Under the pieces are notes generated by a model. The model saw nothing but the letters and a program-made list of their open reading frames with translations, did no database searches and was not told the DNA's origin. Of a stretch of 64,000 nucleotides of DNA, positions 9,140-17,415 are shown piece after piece; the first letter of the stretch is position 1; each line of letters starts with the position of its first letter. The stretch spans positions 1 to 64,000 of the forward strand of contig JABFVM010000294.1 in assembly GCA_013362785.1 (NCBI GenBank), given 5' to 3'. A program made the position numbers and the translations under genes. This DNA comes from Streptomyces sp. GTDB taxonomy: Bacteria > Actinomycetota > Actinomycetes > Streptomycetales > Streptomycetaceae.

Positions 9140-10630
9140 ATGGACGCCCCGGCGGCCTCCGTGGGACGCGGGCGACGGAGGAGGTGGCTCCTGCTGGGCG
9201 TCTGCCTGATCATGAGCGCCTTCGGCTCCAGCACCACATCGATGGCCGCCGCCACCAAGCCGTCGGCCCCGCAATGCGACGAGGCGCCGACCGGCGTCGC
9301 CGCCCGCGATCACTGGCTGAGGTTCAGGGTGCCGGCCGGGCTCATGCCGGACCCCCAGTTCGACGGGCGCCCGGCGAGGATCCAGGTGCATCGCGTCCAG
9401 CCGGTGTACGCGAACGGCAAATGCCCAGGAGTGCCCAACAGGGCCGCGGTACTGATCCACGGCCGCTCCGTCACCGCCTCGCCGACCTTCGACCTGCGCC
9501 ACCCCGCCCCGGAAGGCGGCTCGCTCAGCACGCAGGAAGGACTCGCGCGGGCGGGAATCGACACCTTCGCCCCGAGCCTGCTCGGCTACGGCCGCTCGAC
9601 GCGCTTCGACGAGGGCCTGAACGATCCCGGCAACGCGAGCCTCAGGCCCTACCTCGCGGACGGCACCTGTCCGCACCCCGAGGGGTGCGACCGTACCCAC
9701 AACCCGATCTTCACCCTCGATCAGCAGGGAACCCTGCTCCTGACCAATCCGCTGGGCGGGGAGCGGCTCGCACACTCAAGCAATCACCGCTTCGCGCGCA
9801 TGGACGTCTGGGTACGCGACATCCGCCAGGTCATCGACGACGCCATCACGCGCGCGCAGCCGACGGACGGCAAGGTCACCCTGGTCGGCTATTCGCTCGG
9901 CGGACCGCGCGTCGGGCGGACGCTGTACGCGGCCAACCCCAACCCGCTCCTGCCCGGAAGCGCCGACGTCATCGCGAAGGTCAACCGTGCCGTGTTCATG
10001 TCGTCGCTCTTCGGTGGTCCGACTGAGGAGACGGAGCCCTCGACGGGCTTCGTAACGTTCCCGCTGACGCTTGACCGCCGCCCGGGGGCACCGGTGCTGC
10101 CGCCGGCTCGCGAGGCCCTGTGCACCGGGCGGGTCGTCCCCGGCAGCCAGGATCAGTTCTGGGAGCAGATCATGGACGAGGACACCGAGGGGCGGAACTG
10201 GGGAGGGGACGATCCCGGCAACCCGACCGGTCTCAATCGCTCGCCGACGTTCTCCAATTACGGCTGGAACACCGCCGTCGCGGGGCAGCTGACCCCGCCC
10301 ACGCTGGTCCTCCACGGTCTCGACGACGCCACCGCGCCGCCGGCCAACGCGCCCGCCATCTACAACGCGCTCCCGGCGTCGATGACGAACAAGGTGCTCG
10401 TACAGGTCCAGTGCGCCAGCCACCAGATGCCGATGGAGGGCTGCTCCGGCCCGCGCTGCACCCCGGAGTCCGGAACGCCCTACGGAGGGCGCCCCGGTGA
10501 ACCATGGGCCGGCCCCCATGCCACGGTCAACGCGGCGCTGACCGAGTGGATCAGCAGTGGGACCTTCAACGGCGCCACGAACGGACAGTTCACCGTCGAC
10601 GAAAGCGGCGTGGCCAGCCCCAGCCCGTAG
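9140..10630 (+). CDS. Secreted alpha/beta hydrolase
   Basis: A 496-residue exported protein with a basic start (GRGRRRRWLLLGVCLIMSAF) and a signal cleavage near residue 40. The hydrolase fold shows the HGRS oxyanion region, the GYSLGG nucleophile elbow, an Asp in HGLDDATAPP and a His in ASHQMPMEG as a plausible Ser-Asp-His triad. Eight or so Cys residues suggest disulfides. ATG 9140 was chosen at the start of the signal peptide; AGAGGA lies 12 bases upstream. Its substrate (ester, amide or lipid) cannot be told. It stands alone and ends at a long hairpin facing the next, convergent gene. Confidence 0.8.
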   Translation: MDAPAASVGRGRRRRWLLLGVCLIMSAFGSSTTSMAAATKPSAPQCDEAPTGVAARDHWLRFRVPAGLMPDPQFDGRPARIQVHRVQPVYANGKCPGVPNRAAVLIHGRSVTASPTFDLRHPAPEGGSLSTQEGLARAGIDTFAPSLLGYGRSTRFDEGLNDPGNASLRPYLADGTCPHPEGCDRTHNPIFTLDQQGTLLLTNPLGGERLAHSSNHRFARMDVWVRDIRQVIDDAITRAQPTDGKVTLVGYSLGGPRVGRTLYAANPNPLLPGSADVIAKVNRAVFMSSLFGGPTEETEPSTGFVTFPLTLDRRPGAPVLPPAREALCTGRVVPGSQDQFWEQIMDEDTEGRNWGGDDPGNPTGLNRSPTFSNYGWNTAVAGQLTPPTLVLHGLDDATAPPANAPAIYNALPASMTNKVLVQVQCASHQMPMEGCSGPRCTPESGTPYGGRPGEPWAGPHATVNAALTEWISSGTFNGATNGQFTVDESGVASPSP

Positions 10631-10656
10631 GGGGGCCCGGGCCTTCGGGACCTCCC

Positions 10657-10709
10657 ACGCTCAGCAGGCCAACTCGACCACCTGGCGTCGTAGTTGGCCT
10701 GCTGAGCGT
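10657..10709. terminator. Bidirectional terminator, 18-bp perfect stem
   Basis: ACGCTCAGCAGGCCAACT (10657-10674) pairs perfectly with its complement at 10692-10709. The 17-base loop itself contains CGAC/GTCG, which extends the stem past a one-base bulge. It lies between two convergent genes, so it can serve both. Confidence 0.8.
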
Positions 10710-10807
10710 TCGACTCCGGCAGTTCATCGACTCCGCGCGGACCGCGGCGGCGGGCAAGGAGCTCGCGACCGAACTGCCCGACGCCGGGTACGTCCAGGCC
10801 CACAGAG

Positions 10808-11215
10808 CTAGCGTCGAGGTCGGCGGCGGTGGCTGAACGCCGTCACCGCCAGGATGGTCAGGACGAGCACTCCCGCCGTCTCGACGTACAGGGTCGGGCG
10901 GACCAGGTCCGCGTCGAGGGACTCGTCGAATCCGAACAGGCCCGTGGTGAGGCTCAGGAACAGGGCGCCCAGCGTGCCGGCCGTGAACAGCGCGGTGACG
11001 GCGGCGACCGGGCCGAGCAGGCGTACGGGCGTGACGAGCAGGGCCAGGGCGAGCAGGATGCCGACTACGCCGTTGAGCAGGAAGAGCGGCCCGATGGTGT
11101 CGAGGTCCCGATAGCCGTCGTCCCACAGGCTCAGATGGATCGCGGCCATCGCCGCCGTCAGCCCGGCGCCGGCCAGGCGCAGGACGAGCCTCACGGCCGC
11201 TCCGTCAGTAGCCAT
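10808..11215 (-). CDS. Small four-helix integral membrane protein
   Basis: A 135-residue protein made almost wholly of four hydrophobic segments (LVLRLAGAGLTAAMAAIHLSLW, GPLFLLNGVVGILLALALLV, VAAVTALFTAGTLGALFLSL and TLYVETAGVLVLTILAVTAF) with a basic C-terminus HRRRPRR. ATG 11215 overlaps the end of the upstream cupredoxin gene by 11 bases, so the two are translationally coupled. No family function is recognised. The pairing with a cupredoxin lipoprotein suggests a membrane partner in redox or copper-linked chemistry (inference). Confidence 0.75.
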   Translation of the reverse strand: MATDGAAVRLVLRLAGAGLTAAMAAIHLSLWDDGYRDLDTIGPLFLLNGVVGILLALALLVTPVRLLGPVAAVTALFTAGTLGALFLSLTTGLFGFDESLDADLVRPTLYVETAGVLVLTILAVTAFSHRRRPRR

Positions 11216-11681
11216 TGCCCGGAGAGGTGTTGTTGTTGTCGGACGGTGCCGCGGCTCCGGCGACGGTGATCTCCGTCTTCATGCCGCGGTCCTTGTGTCC
11301 GTCGACCGGGCAGTAGACCTCGTACGAGCCGGACTTCAAGGTCACCGTGAAGGTGGTGGACTGACCCGGCTCGATCGTCTTGCTGCGGTTCTCGCCGCCG
11401 GGGCCCTCGATCTCCAGGGCGTGGTCGTGCGAGCCCGTGTTCTTCATGGTGAAGGTGTACGGGCCGGGCTGGAACTTCTCCGTCGACAGCTTGATGTGGA
11501 AGTCGGACAGCTCCGCCGTGACCTGGGTGCCGGTGCCGCCGGTATCGCCGGTGCCGGTGTCGTCACTGCTGCCGCCGTTGCCGCCGCCTCCGCAGGCGGC
11601 GAGCACGGCGGTCAGGCCGCCGGCGGCCACGCCGAGGAGCACGCGGTGTCGCATGTGCGGGCTGGTCATGGGGATGGTCAT
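11205..11681 (-). CDS. Cupredoxin-like (plastocyanin-type) lipoprotein
   Basis: A 158-residue lipoprotein: the signal peptide ends in AVLAAC, then comes a Gly/Ser/Thr linker and a beta-rich cupredoxin domain (about residues 55-150). Likely copper ligands are visible as His in GSHDHALE and Cys and His in YCPVDGHKDRGM, with Met as a possible axial ligand. ATG 11681 is chosen because GGAGG lies 8 bases upstream. It is the first gene of a two-gene unit with the membrane protein at 10808 and is divergent from an ECF sigma factor. It probably binds copper at the outer face of the membrane for electron transfer. Confidence 0.8.
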   Translation of the reverse strand: MTIPMTSPHMRHRVLLGVAAGGLTAVLAACGGGGNGGSSDDTGTGDTGGTGTQVTAELSDFHIKLSTEKFQPGPYTFTMKNTGSHDHALEIEGPGGENRSKTIEPGQSTTFTVTLKSGSYEVYCPVDGHKDRGMKTEITVAGAAAPSDNNNTSPGNGY

Positions 11682-11822
11682 GAGTCGGTCCTCCGGATCG
11701 TCCCCCCGCAAGGGGTACGACGCTGCCGGGCCGAAGGATTGCGGCGCCCGGGAGCGCGCAAGCGGAGAATGGACGTAAGGACGTCAGGCAATCCCTTCCG
11801 GGCGGCGGAACGTATCCCTGGT

Positions 11823-12398
11823 ATGTGGCGCAAGGGCCTCACCCTCGGGCGGGTCCCCGACGAGGCACTGCTCACCGGTCTGACGACGGGCGATCCGGAG
11901 CTCGCCGTCGCGTTCGTGCGCCGTTTCCAGCGCACCGTCTTCGGCGTGGCCCTCTCCGTCCTCGGCGACCCCCAGCTCGCCGAGGACGTCGCCCAGCAGA
12001 CCTTCGAGCGGGCCTGGCGGCACGCACAGGTGTACGACTCCCGGCGCGGCTCCGTACGGTCCTGGCTGACGACGATCGCGCACAACCTCGCGATCGACGC
12101 GGTACGGGCCCGGCGGGCGAGCCCGGTCGACCCCCAGGACCTGGACGCGCTGCTCGGCATCGTGACCGAGACGCCCGAGCGGCGGGCGCTCGCCGACGAC
12201 AGCGCGGAGCGGGTCCGGCGGGCGGTGGCGGAGCTGCCCCGGGAGCAGGCGCGGGCCCTGGTGATGGCCGGGATCTACGGGATGACGGCGCGGGAGGTCG
12301 CGGGCGCGGAGGGCGTTCCGCTGGGCACGGCGAAGACCCGGATCCGGACCGGGACGCTCAAGGTACGGGCCCTGCTCGAAGCGGCGGAGAAGCGGTGA
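11823..12398 (+). CDS. ECF-family RNA polymerase sigma factor
   Basis: A 191-residue sigma factor with region 2 (AFVRRFQRTVFGVALSVLG, AEDVAQQTFERAW, VRSWLTTIAHNLAIDAVR) and region 4 (AVAELPREQARALVMAGIYG, MTAREVAGAEGVPLGTAKTRIR). The start at ATG 11823 fits family length; ATG 11769 is an in-frame alternative with an equally weak ribosome site. The stop overlaps the next gene by GTGA, the usual sigma/anti-sigma coupling. It is probably held at the membrane by that anti-sigma factor and released by an envelope or redox signal. The divergent cupredoxin unit may be a target. Confidence 0.9.
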   Translation: MWRKGLTLGRVPDEALLTGLTTGDPELAVAFVRRFQRTVFGVALSVLGDPQLAEDVAQQTFERAWRHAQVYDSRRGSVRSWLTTIAHNLAIDAVRARRASPVDPQDLDALLGIVTETPERRALADDSAERVRRAVAELPREQARALVMAGIYGMTAREVAGAEGVPLGTAKTRIRTGTLKVRALLEAAEKR

Positions 12399-13093
12399 GC
12401 GGCATGGAGTGCGAGCGGCTGCGGGAGCAGGACGCCGAGCTGGCGCTCGGGGTCCTGCCGGCCCGCGAGCGCGCCGAGGCGGTTGCCCATCTGGACCGCT
12501 GCCCGGACTGCCGGGAGCACATCGAGCGGCTGACCGTGGTCGGCGACGGTCTGCTCGCGCTGCTGCCGGGCGCCGAGCCGCCGGTCGGTTTCGAGAGCCG
12601 GGTCGTACGGGCCCTGGGCGCGGCGCCCGCGCCGAAGCGGCGCAGGTACCGGCTACGGCTGGCGGCCGCCGCCGTGGCCGCGGCCCTGGCCTGCGGTTTC
12701 GGCGGCTGGGCGGTCGGCACGCTGATCGAGGCCGCGCCGGCGCCGGTCTCTCAGCGGACGGACGGCGGTCTACGGGAGGCGGCCTTGGTCTCCGACGGCC
12801 ACGACGTGGGCCGTATCTACGTTCATGCCGAAGACGAGGGCTGGGTGTACATGTCCGTCGACCTGGACGGGAGCAGCCGGAGCGGCCAGGTCCGCTGTCT
12901 GCTCGTACACGCCGACGGATCCACGGTCCCGGTGGGTTCCTTCCCGCTCAAGGACGGTTACGGATCCTGGGGCGGGCCGACCAGGACCGACCCGACGACA
13001 CTGACCGGCGCCCGTCTGACGGCCCCGGACGGAAGCGTCCTGGCCACGGCGAGCTTCCAGGCGGGCCAGGTTCCGGGTCATTCCGGAGAGTGA
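12395..13093 (+). CDS. Zinc-finger anti-sigma factor (RskA-like)
   Basis: A 232-residue membrane protein starting at GTG 12395 inside the sigma factor's stop. The N-terminus carries the anti-sigma zinc motif HLDRCPDC (HxxxCxxC) at about residues 31-38. A single membrane helix follows near residues 85-110 ([20 protein letters not shown]) and then an extracytoplasmic domain of about 120 residues resembling the RskA C-terminal region (GGPTRTDPTTLTGARL). It should bind the cognate ECF sigma at the membrane until a signal or proteolysis frees it. Confidence 0.9.
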   Translation: MSGMECERLREQDAELALGVLPARERAEAVAHLDRCPDCREHIERLTVVGDGLLALLPGAEPPVGFESRVVRALGAAPAPKRRRYRLRLAAAAVAAALACGFGGWAVGTLIEAAPAPVSQRTDGGLREAALVSDGHDVGRIYVHAEDEGWVYMSVDLDGSSRSGQVRCLLVHADGSTVPVGSFPLKDGYGSWGGPTRTDPTTLTGARLTAPDGSVLATASFQAGQVPGHSGE

Positions 13094-13199
13094 CGGTGTG
13101 TCGGCGGACCGCCACCGGCCGGTGCCCGCTCCCGTACAGTGCGTCGCAGACAGCGGTCGAACACGGCCGGGCCCAGCAGCAGTTGAGCGAGGATGAAAC

Positions 13200-14531
13200 T
13201 TGGACGCGGAAGCCGGTCCCGATTCCCCTGCACAGGTCCCCGCAACCGGGCGACCGGTCCCCATGGCCGATCCCGAACTCGTGAAGCGGTGGCATTCAAC
13301 CGGAGGCGAGCTGGTCGAGCTGCTGGCCCAGGTGCGTGAGGGGGTCGGCGGCGTGGCCGGGGTCCGCCTCGGAGCGGGTCTCACCGTTCTCGTCACCGAT
13401 CCGCAGGCGGTCCAGCACGTACTCGCTCGCCACCCGGAGCAGTACGTCAAGCGCTCCCATCGCGCCCGCCTGCTCATCGGTGACGGCGTCATGGCCGCCA
13501 CCGGTGAGGCCTGGAAGCGGCAACGGCGCTTGCTGCAGTCCCAGTTCACCGGCACCGGGATGCGCCGCTACGAGCAGCGCATCATCGACGCGGCACGGAC
13601 CACCGCCGGGCGCTGGACGGCGTACACGCGGACCGGAGAGACCTTCGACATCGGCCAGGAGATGCGCCGCTTCGCCCTGGACGCCATTTGGCGCTCCCTC
13701 ACCGGGCACCCTCTCGACGACGGGACGGCACACGAGCTGGAGGCCGTGACGGCCGTGGGAGCGGCCCTCCCGTCGCTGCCCGCGGACGCCGACAAGGCCC
13801 GGGACTCGGTCGCCGACGATCTCGCCCGGATCGACGCGATCGCCGCGCGCGCGATCGAGGCCGCCCGCAGCGGGTCGGCCGGGCCCGACGGTCCGGGACT
13901 GGTGCACATCCTGGTCGACGCCGCCACCGAACGGGCGGAGTACACCGACCAGTTGATCCGCGACGAGCTGGTCACGCTGCTCGCGGCCGGGCACGAGACC
14001 ACGGCCACCACCCTGACCTGGCTCTACCTGCTGCTCGACCGGCACCCCGAGGCCCGCGAACAGGCTCTGGCCGCCGGCGACGAAGGTTCGGAGGAGCGCC
14101 GCCAGGCCGTCCAGGCGCTGGTCCACGAGACGCTCCGGCTCTACCCGTCCGCCTGGCTCCTGCCCCGCCACGCCGCCGAGGACGACACTCTCGCCGGGTA
14201 CACCGTCGAGGCGGGCACCGACATCCTGGTCTGCCCGCACCTCACGCACCGCGATCCGGAACTGTGGCCGGACCCCGAGCACTTCGACCCCCGGCGCTTC
14301 CTCACTCCAGGGGGCCGCCCCTCCCATCCGGGCGCCTACCTTCCCTTCGGCATCGGTCCCCGCGCCTGCCTGGGGCTGCAGTTCGCGCTCCGCGAGTCGA
14401 CCATCCTGCTCGAACACCTCCTCCCGGCCCACACCGTGACCTTCTCCTCGACCCCCACGAAGACGAAGTACGGCCTCACGGTCCGCCCGGACGGCCCGAC
14501 GCCCGCCACCCTGGGGCCTGCGCACGCCTGA
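13200..14531 (+). CDS. Cytochrome P450
   Basis: A 443-residue P450 with all hallmark motifs: I-helix AGHETT (about residue 264), K-helix ETLR (about 311) and the haem loop FGIGPRACLG with the Cys thiolate (about 382-391). It is soluble, with no membrane anchor, as usual in bacteria. The start is a TTG at 13200 with GAGG 7 bases upstream; a later in-frame ATG (13263) is possible. No ferredoxin or reductase lies beside it; the FprA-type reductase at 54995 could supply electrons. The helix and loop pattern (RLYPSAWLLPR) resembles fatty-acid/CYP102-like or epoxidase clans, but no substrate can be stated. Confidence 0.9.
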   Translation: MDAEAGPDSPAQVPATGRPVPMADPELVKRWHSTGGELVELLAQVREGVGGVAGVRLGAGLTVLVTDPQAVQHVLARHPEQYVKRSHRARLLIGDGVMAATGEAWKRQRRLLQSQFTGTGMRRYEQRIIDAARTTAGRWTAYTRTGETFDIGQEMRRFALDAIWRSLTGHPLDDGTAHELEAVTAVGAALPSLPADADKARDSVADDLARIDAIAARAIEAARSGSAGPDGPGLVHILVDAATERAEYTDQLIRDELVTLLAAGHETTATTLTWLYLLLDRHPEAREQALAAGDEGSEERRQAVQALVHETLRLYPSAWLLPRHAAEDDTLAGYTVEAGTDILVCPHLTHRDPELWPDPEHFDPRRFLTPGGRPSHPGAYLPFGIGPRACLGLQFALRESTILLEHLLPAHTVTFSSTPTKTKYGLTVRPDGPTPATLGPAHA

Positions 14532-14731
14532 CACGGACCCCGACGAAGGTCCGGACCAATAAACACCGCACGACCCCTTCCACACCCAGGACCCTCGTGG
14601 CACGCTCACCCGAGACGCCCACCTGAATTGAGTTCGCGTATCTGAACCACCCAAACCAATCCAGGCGGTCCTCACCGGCACTTGTGTCATGCCCATGCAG
14701 ACTGATGCAGACCGACAGACGGGAGTCGACC

Positions 14732-16021
14732 ATGATCGCAAGACTCCGGCCAGGTGTCCTGCTGGTGGTCCTGGCCGCCTTCGCCTCGGGAGCCGCACCC
14801 GGCGCCTCGGCGCGAACCGAGGAACACGTCCCGCGCATCCCGCACAGCGCCGTCCCGCATACCACCGTCCTGGACGGCGCCCGTCTGCAGCGGACGAAGG
14901 TCCGGCTGGATCAGGGTGACCCCCAACTCCGTCGCGCCGTCGCGGTGTTGAGTGCGCGGGCCGACCGATGGCTCGGACAGGGGCGCTGGACGGTCGTCGA
15001 CAAACCCAGGCCGGCTCCCGGCGGCGACGTACACGACTACCTGAGTCAGGCGCCGTACTGGTGGCCGTCCAAGGCCCCGACCCCGGCAAACCCCTGGGGC
15101 TGCCCGTACGAGCAGCGCGACGGCGAGCGCAACCCCGAGGTCGACTCCGGCACCGACCGCCAGGACGTCGAGAAGACCTTCGACTCCTCCTACGAGCTCG
15201 CCCTCGCCTGGTACTACACCGGCGACAGGCGGTATGCCGCGAAGGCCGGGCAGGTGCTGCGCACCTGGTTCCTCGATCCGGCCACCAGGATGAACCCGAA
15301 CCTGAACCACGCCCAGTTCATTCCGTGCAAGTACGACGGTCGCGCCATCGGCATCATCGACTTCTCGCAGTCGTACACCGGCGTCCTCGACGCGCTCGCC
15401 CTGCTGGACACCGGCGCCCCGGGCTGGACCGCGAAGGACCGCACCGGCATGGCGAAATGGAACGCCGACTTCCTCGGCTGGCTGAGGAACAGCGACTTCG
15501 GCAGGCAGGAGGCCGCCGCCACCAACAACCACGGCACCTTCTACGACATGCAGCTCGCCGGCCTCGCCCACGCGACCGGCGACGAGGAACTGGCCCGCCG
15601 TACGGTGCTGGAGGCCCGCCGCAAGCGCATCGCGCCGCAGATCGCCCCTGACGGCAGCCAGCCCCAGGAGCTGGCCCGGACCAGGAGCTGGCACTACTCG
15701 ACGTTCGACCTGGTCGCCTACACCCGGCTCGCGGCCATCGGCCGGCAGGTCGGCGTGAATCTGTGGGCCTATCAGGGGCCGGACGGGCAGAGCCTGTTCA
15801 AGGCGGTGGACTACCTCCTGCCCGCCGCGACGGGGGCCGTCGCCTGGCCGCATCCCGAGCTCGAATTCCGCCGGTACGCGGCGACCGACGTCGTGCACGC
15901 GGCCGCCGACGCCGGGGACCGGCGGGCGCAACGGGCCGTTCCACTGCTGGAGGAGCCGCCGGGCGGCGACCTGTGGGCCCTGCGCCCGGCGGCGGAACAG
16001 CTGGACTCGATCGCGGGCTGA
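14732..16021 (+). CDS. Secreted alginate lyase family protein
   Basis: A 429-residue protein with a Sec signal (about 1-28) and an (alpha/alpha)-barrel alginate-lyase domain (Pfam Alginate_lyase type). The family motifs SQAPYWWPSK and TNNHGTFYDMQ hold the Asn-His pair that binds the uronate and helps beta-elimination, with a Tyr nearby as likely base/acid. ATG 14732 follows GGGAG at 6 bases. It is convergent with the GH88 gene, whose product opens unsaturated uronyl ends made by lyases. The two therefore fit one depolymerisation scheme, although alginate itself is not proven as substrate. Confidence 0.8.
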   Translation: MIARLRPGVLLVVLAAFASGAAPGASARTEEHVPRIPHSAVPHTTVLDGARLQRTKVRLDQGDPQLRRAVAVLSARADRWLGQGRWTVVDKPRPAPGGDVHDYLSQAPYWWPSKAPTPANPWGCPYEQRDGERNPEVDSGTDRQDVEKTFDSSYELALAWYYTGDRRYAAKAGQVLRTWFLDPATRMNPNLNHAQFIPCKYDGRAIGIIDFSQSYTGVLDALALLDTGAPGWTAKDRTGMAKWNADFLGWLRNSDFGRQEAAATNNHGTFYDMQLAGLAHATGDEELARRTVLEARRKRIAPQIAPDGSQPQELARTRSWHYSTFDLVAYTRLAAIGRQVGVNLWAYQGPDGQSLFKAVDYLLPAATGAVAWPHPELEFRRYAATDVVHAAADAGDRRAQRAVPLLEEPPGGDLWALRPAAEQLDSIAG

Positions 16022-16081
16022 CCAGGACCACCAGCCCTCTCCCCCGGTCCCCCTCCCCCGACCTCCCTCCCTCCCGGGCGA

Positions 16082-17311
16082 TCAGACCGTGGTCAGGTCG
16101 ATCGCCCGGTCGACGTCCTGCGGCTGGAGCACGCGCAGGATGCCCTCCAGCAGGTAGTAGTCGGCGTACGGGAGGGAGATCTCGACCCCGTCCTCGCTCG
16201 GCCGGTTGCGGGTGCAGCGGGCCACGACCGCGTCCGCGCGGGTCGAGTTCCTCGTCAGGCAGGTCTCCGCCAGCGCGGTGAGCAACCGCAGCGCCACCTC
16301 GCGGTAGGCCTGTCTGCCGGTGGCCACGGACAGATCCAGCAGACCGCACGCCATGATCGCCCCGGCCGAGGCGTCCTTGATGTCGTACGGCTGCTGCGGG
16401 GCGCGGTAGTCCCACACGGGAACGTGGTCCGGGGTCAGCGCCCCCACGGCGTAGTCCGCGAGCCTGCGGGCGGTGGCCAGGAACTCGGGGTTTCTGGTGC
16501 GCCGGTACATGGTGGTGAAGCCGTACAGGCCCCACGCCTGTCCGCGCGACCAGCATGAGGCAGGGCTGTATCCCTGCACGGTGTTCGGGCCGATCGGGGC
16601 GCCGGTGGCCGGGTCGAAGTCGTAGACGTGCGGGGTGGATCCGTCCGGGCGCGGGAAGACCCGCTGTGCGGTCTTCGCGTGCTCCACCGCGATGTCCAGG
16701 TAGGCGCCGTCGCCGGTCTGGCTGCTCGCGAACGCCAGCAGGTCGAGGTTCATCATCGTGTCGATGATGACGCGGCCGGCGTTTCTCTCGTCGTCCAGTG
16801 CGCCCCAGGCTCTGATGAAGCGCCCGCGCGGGTTGTAGCGCCGGATGAGGGAGTCGGCGGCCCGCACGGCTCCGGCCCGCCATACGTCGTCGCCCGTCAG
16901 CCGCCATGCGGTGACCCAGGACGGATAGAAGAGGAACCCGAGGTCATGCGTGCCGGTGTCGTACTGGCGCGGGGCCAGTTTCTGTGCCGAGGCAAGGGCC
17001 CGGGTGCGGAAGGTGTCGTCCTTGCTGTAGAGCCATGCCATCCAGAGCGTGCCGGGCCAGAAGCCGCCGACCCAGTCGCCGTTCTGCGAGTAGACCCACT
17101 TCTCGAACTTCGTGCCGACGGGGAAGGCGGTCACGGTCGGTGCGACGGCGTGGAGTTTCTCGACGGCGTAGTCGGCCGCCGAGCGGAGCTTGCGCAGAGT
17201 CGGCGCCGGTGCCGGTGCCGCTGTTGGGCGCGCTGCGGCGGGTGTCGCGGAAGTGCCCAGCGCTGCGGCACCGGCGGCCGTGGCCAGCACAGTACGTCGG
17301 GAAACACTCAT
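16082..17311 (-). CDS. GH88-type unsaturated glucuronyl hydrolase, Tat-exported
   Basis: A 409-residue protein with a Tat signal (SRRTVLATAAGAAALG) and a GH88 (alpha/alpha)6 domain. Two conserved Asp sites are visible, one in DTMMNLDLL and one in DIKDASAGA, used for hydration of the 4,5-double bond of unsaturated uronyl residues. FWPGTLWMAWLYS and SRGQAWGLYGF are further family signatures. It is the last gene of a run GH95-GH97-GH88 on this strand (gaps of 82 and 104 bases). It would release a keto-deoxy uronate precursor from lyase products, linking the alginate-lyase-like enzyme at 14732 to the 2-keto-3-deoxy sugar pathway at 21.9-25.6 kb. Confidence 0.85.
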   Translation of the reverse strand: MSVSRRTVLATAAGAAALGTSATPAAARPTAAPAPAPTLRKLRSAADYAVEKLHAVAPTVTAFPVGTKFEKWVYSQNGDWVGGFWPGTLWMAWLYSKDDTFRTRALASAQKLAPRQYDTGTHDLGFLFYPSWVTAWRLTGDDVWRAGAVRAADSLIRRYNPRGRFIRAWGALDDERNAGRVIIDTMMNLDLLAFASSQTGDGAYLDIAVEHAKTAQRVFPRPDGSTPHVYDFDPATGAPIGPNTVQGYSPASCWSRGQAWGLYGFTTMYRRTRNPEFLATARRLADYAVGALTPDHVPVWDYRAPQQPYDIKDASAGAIMACGLLDLSVATGRQAYREVALRLLTALAETCLTRNSTRADAVVARCTRNRPSEDGVEISLPYADYYLLEGILRVLQPQDVDRAIDLTTV

Positions 17312-17415
17312 GCCCGTCCCTCCAACTGGTCAACGGGAGAAAGGAGTTGACCGAGCCTTGCACGACGGGCGCGACGCTGTACACCCACGTGAGGAATGTT
17401 CATGTATATAGACGC

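Noticed and set aside
13110..13121. CACCGGCCGGTG palindrome as an operator
   Set aside because: Short GC-only palindromes are expected by chance at this base composition, and it lies just after the anti-sigma gene with no promoter pattern.
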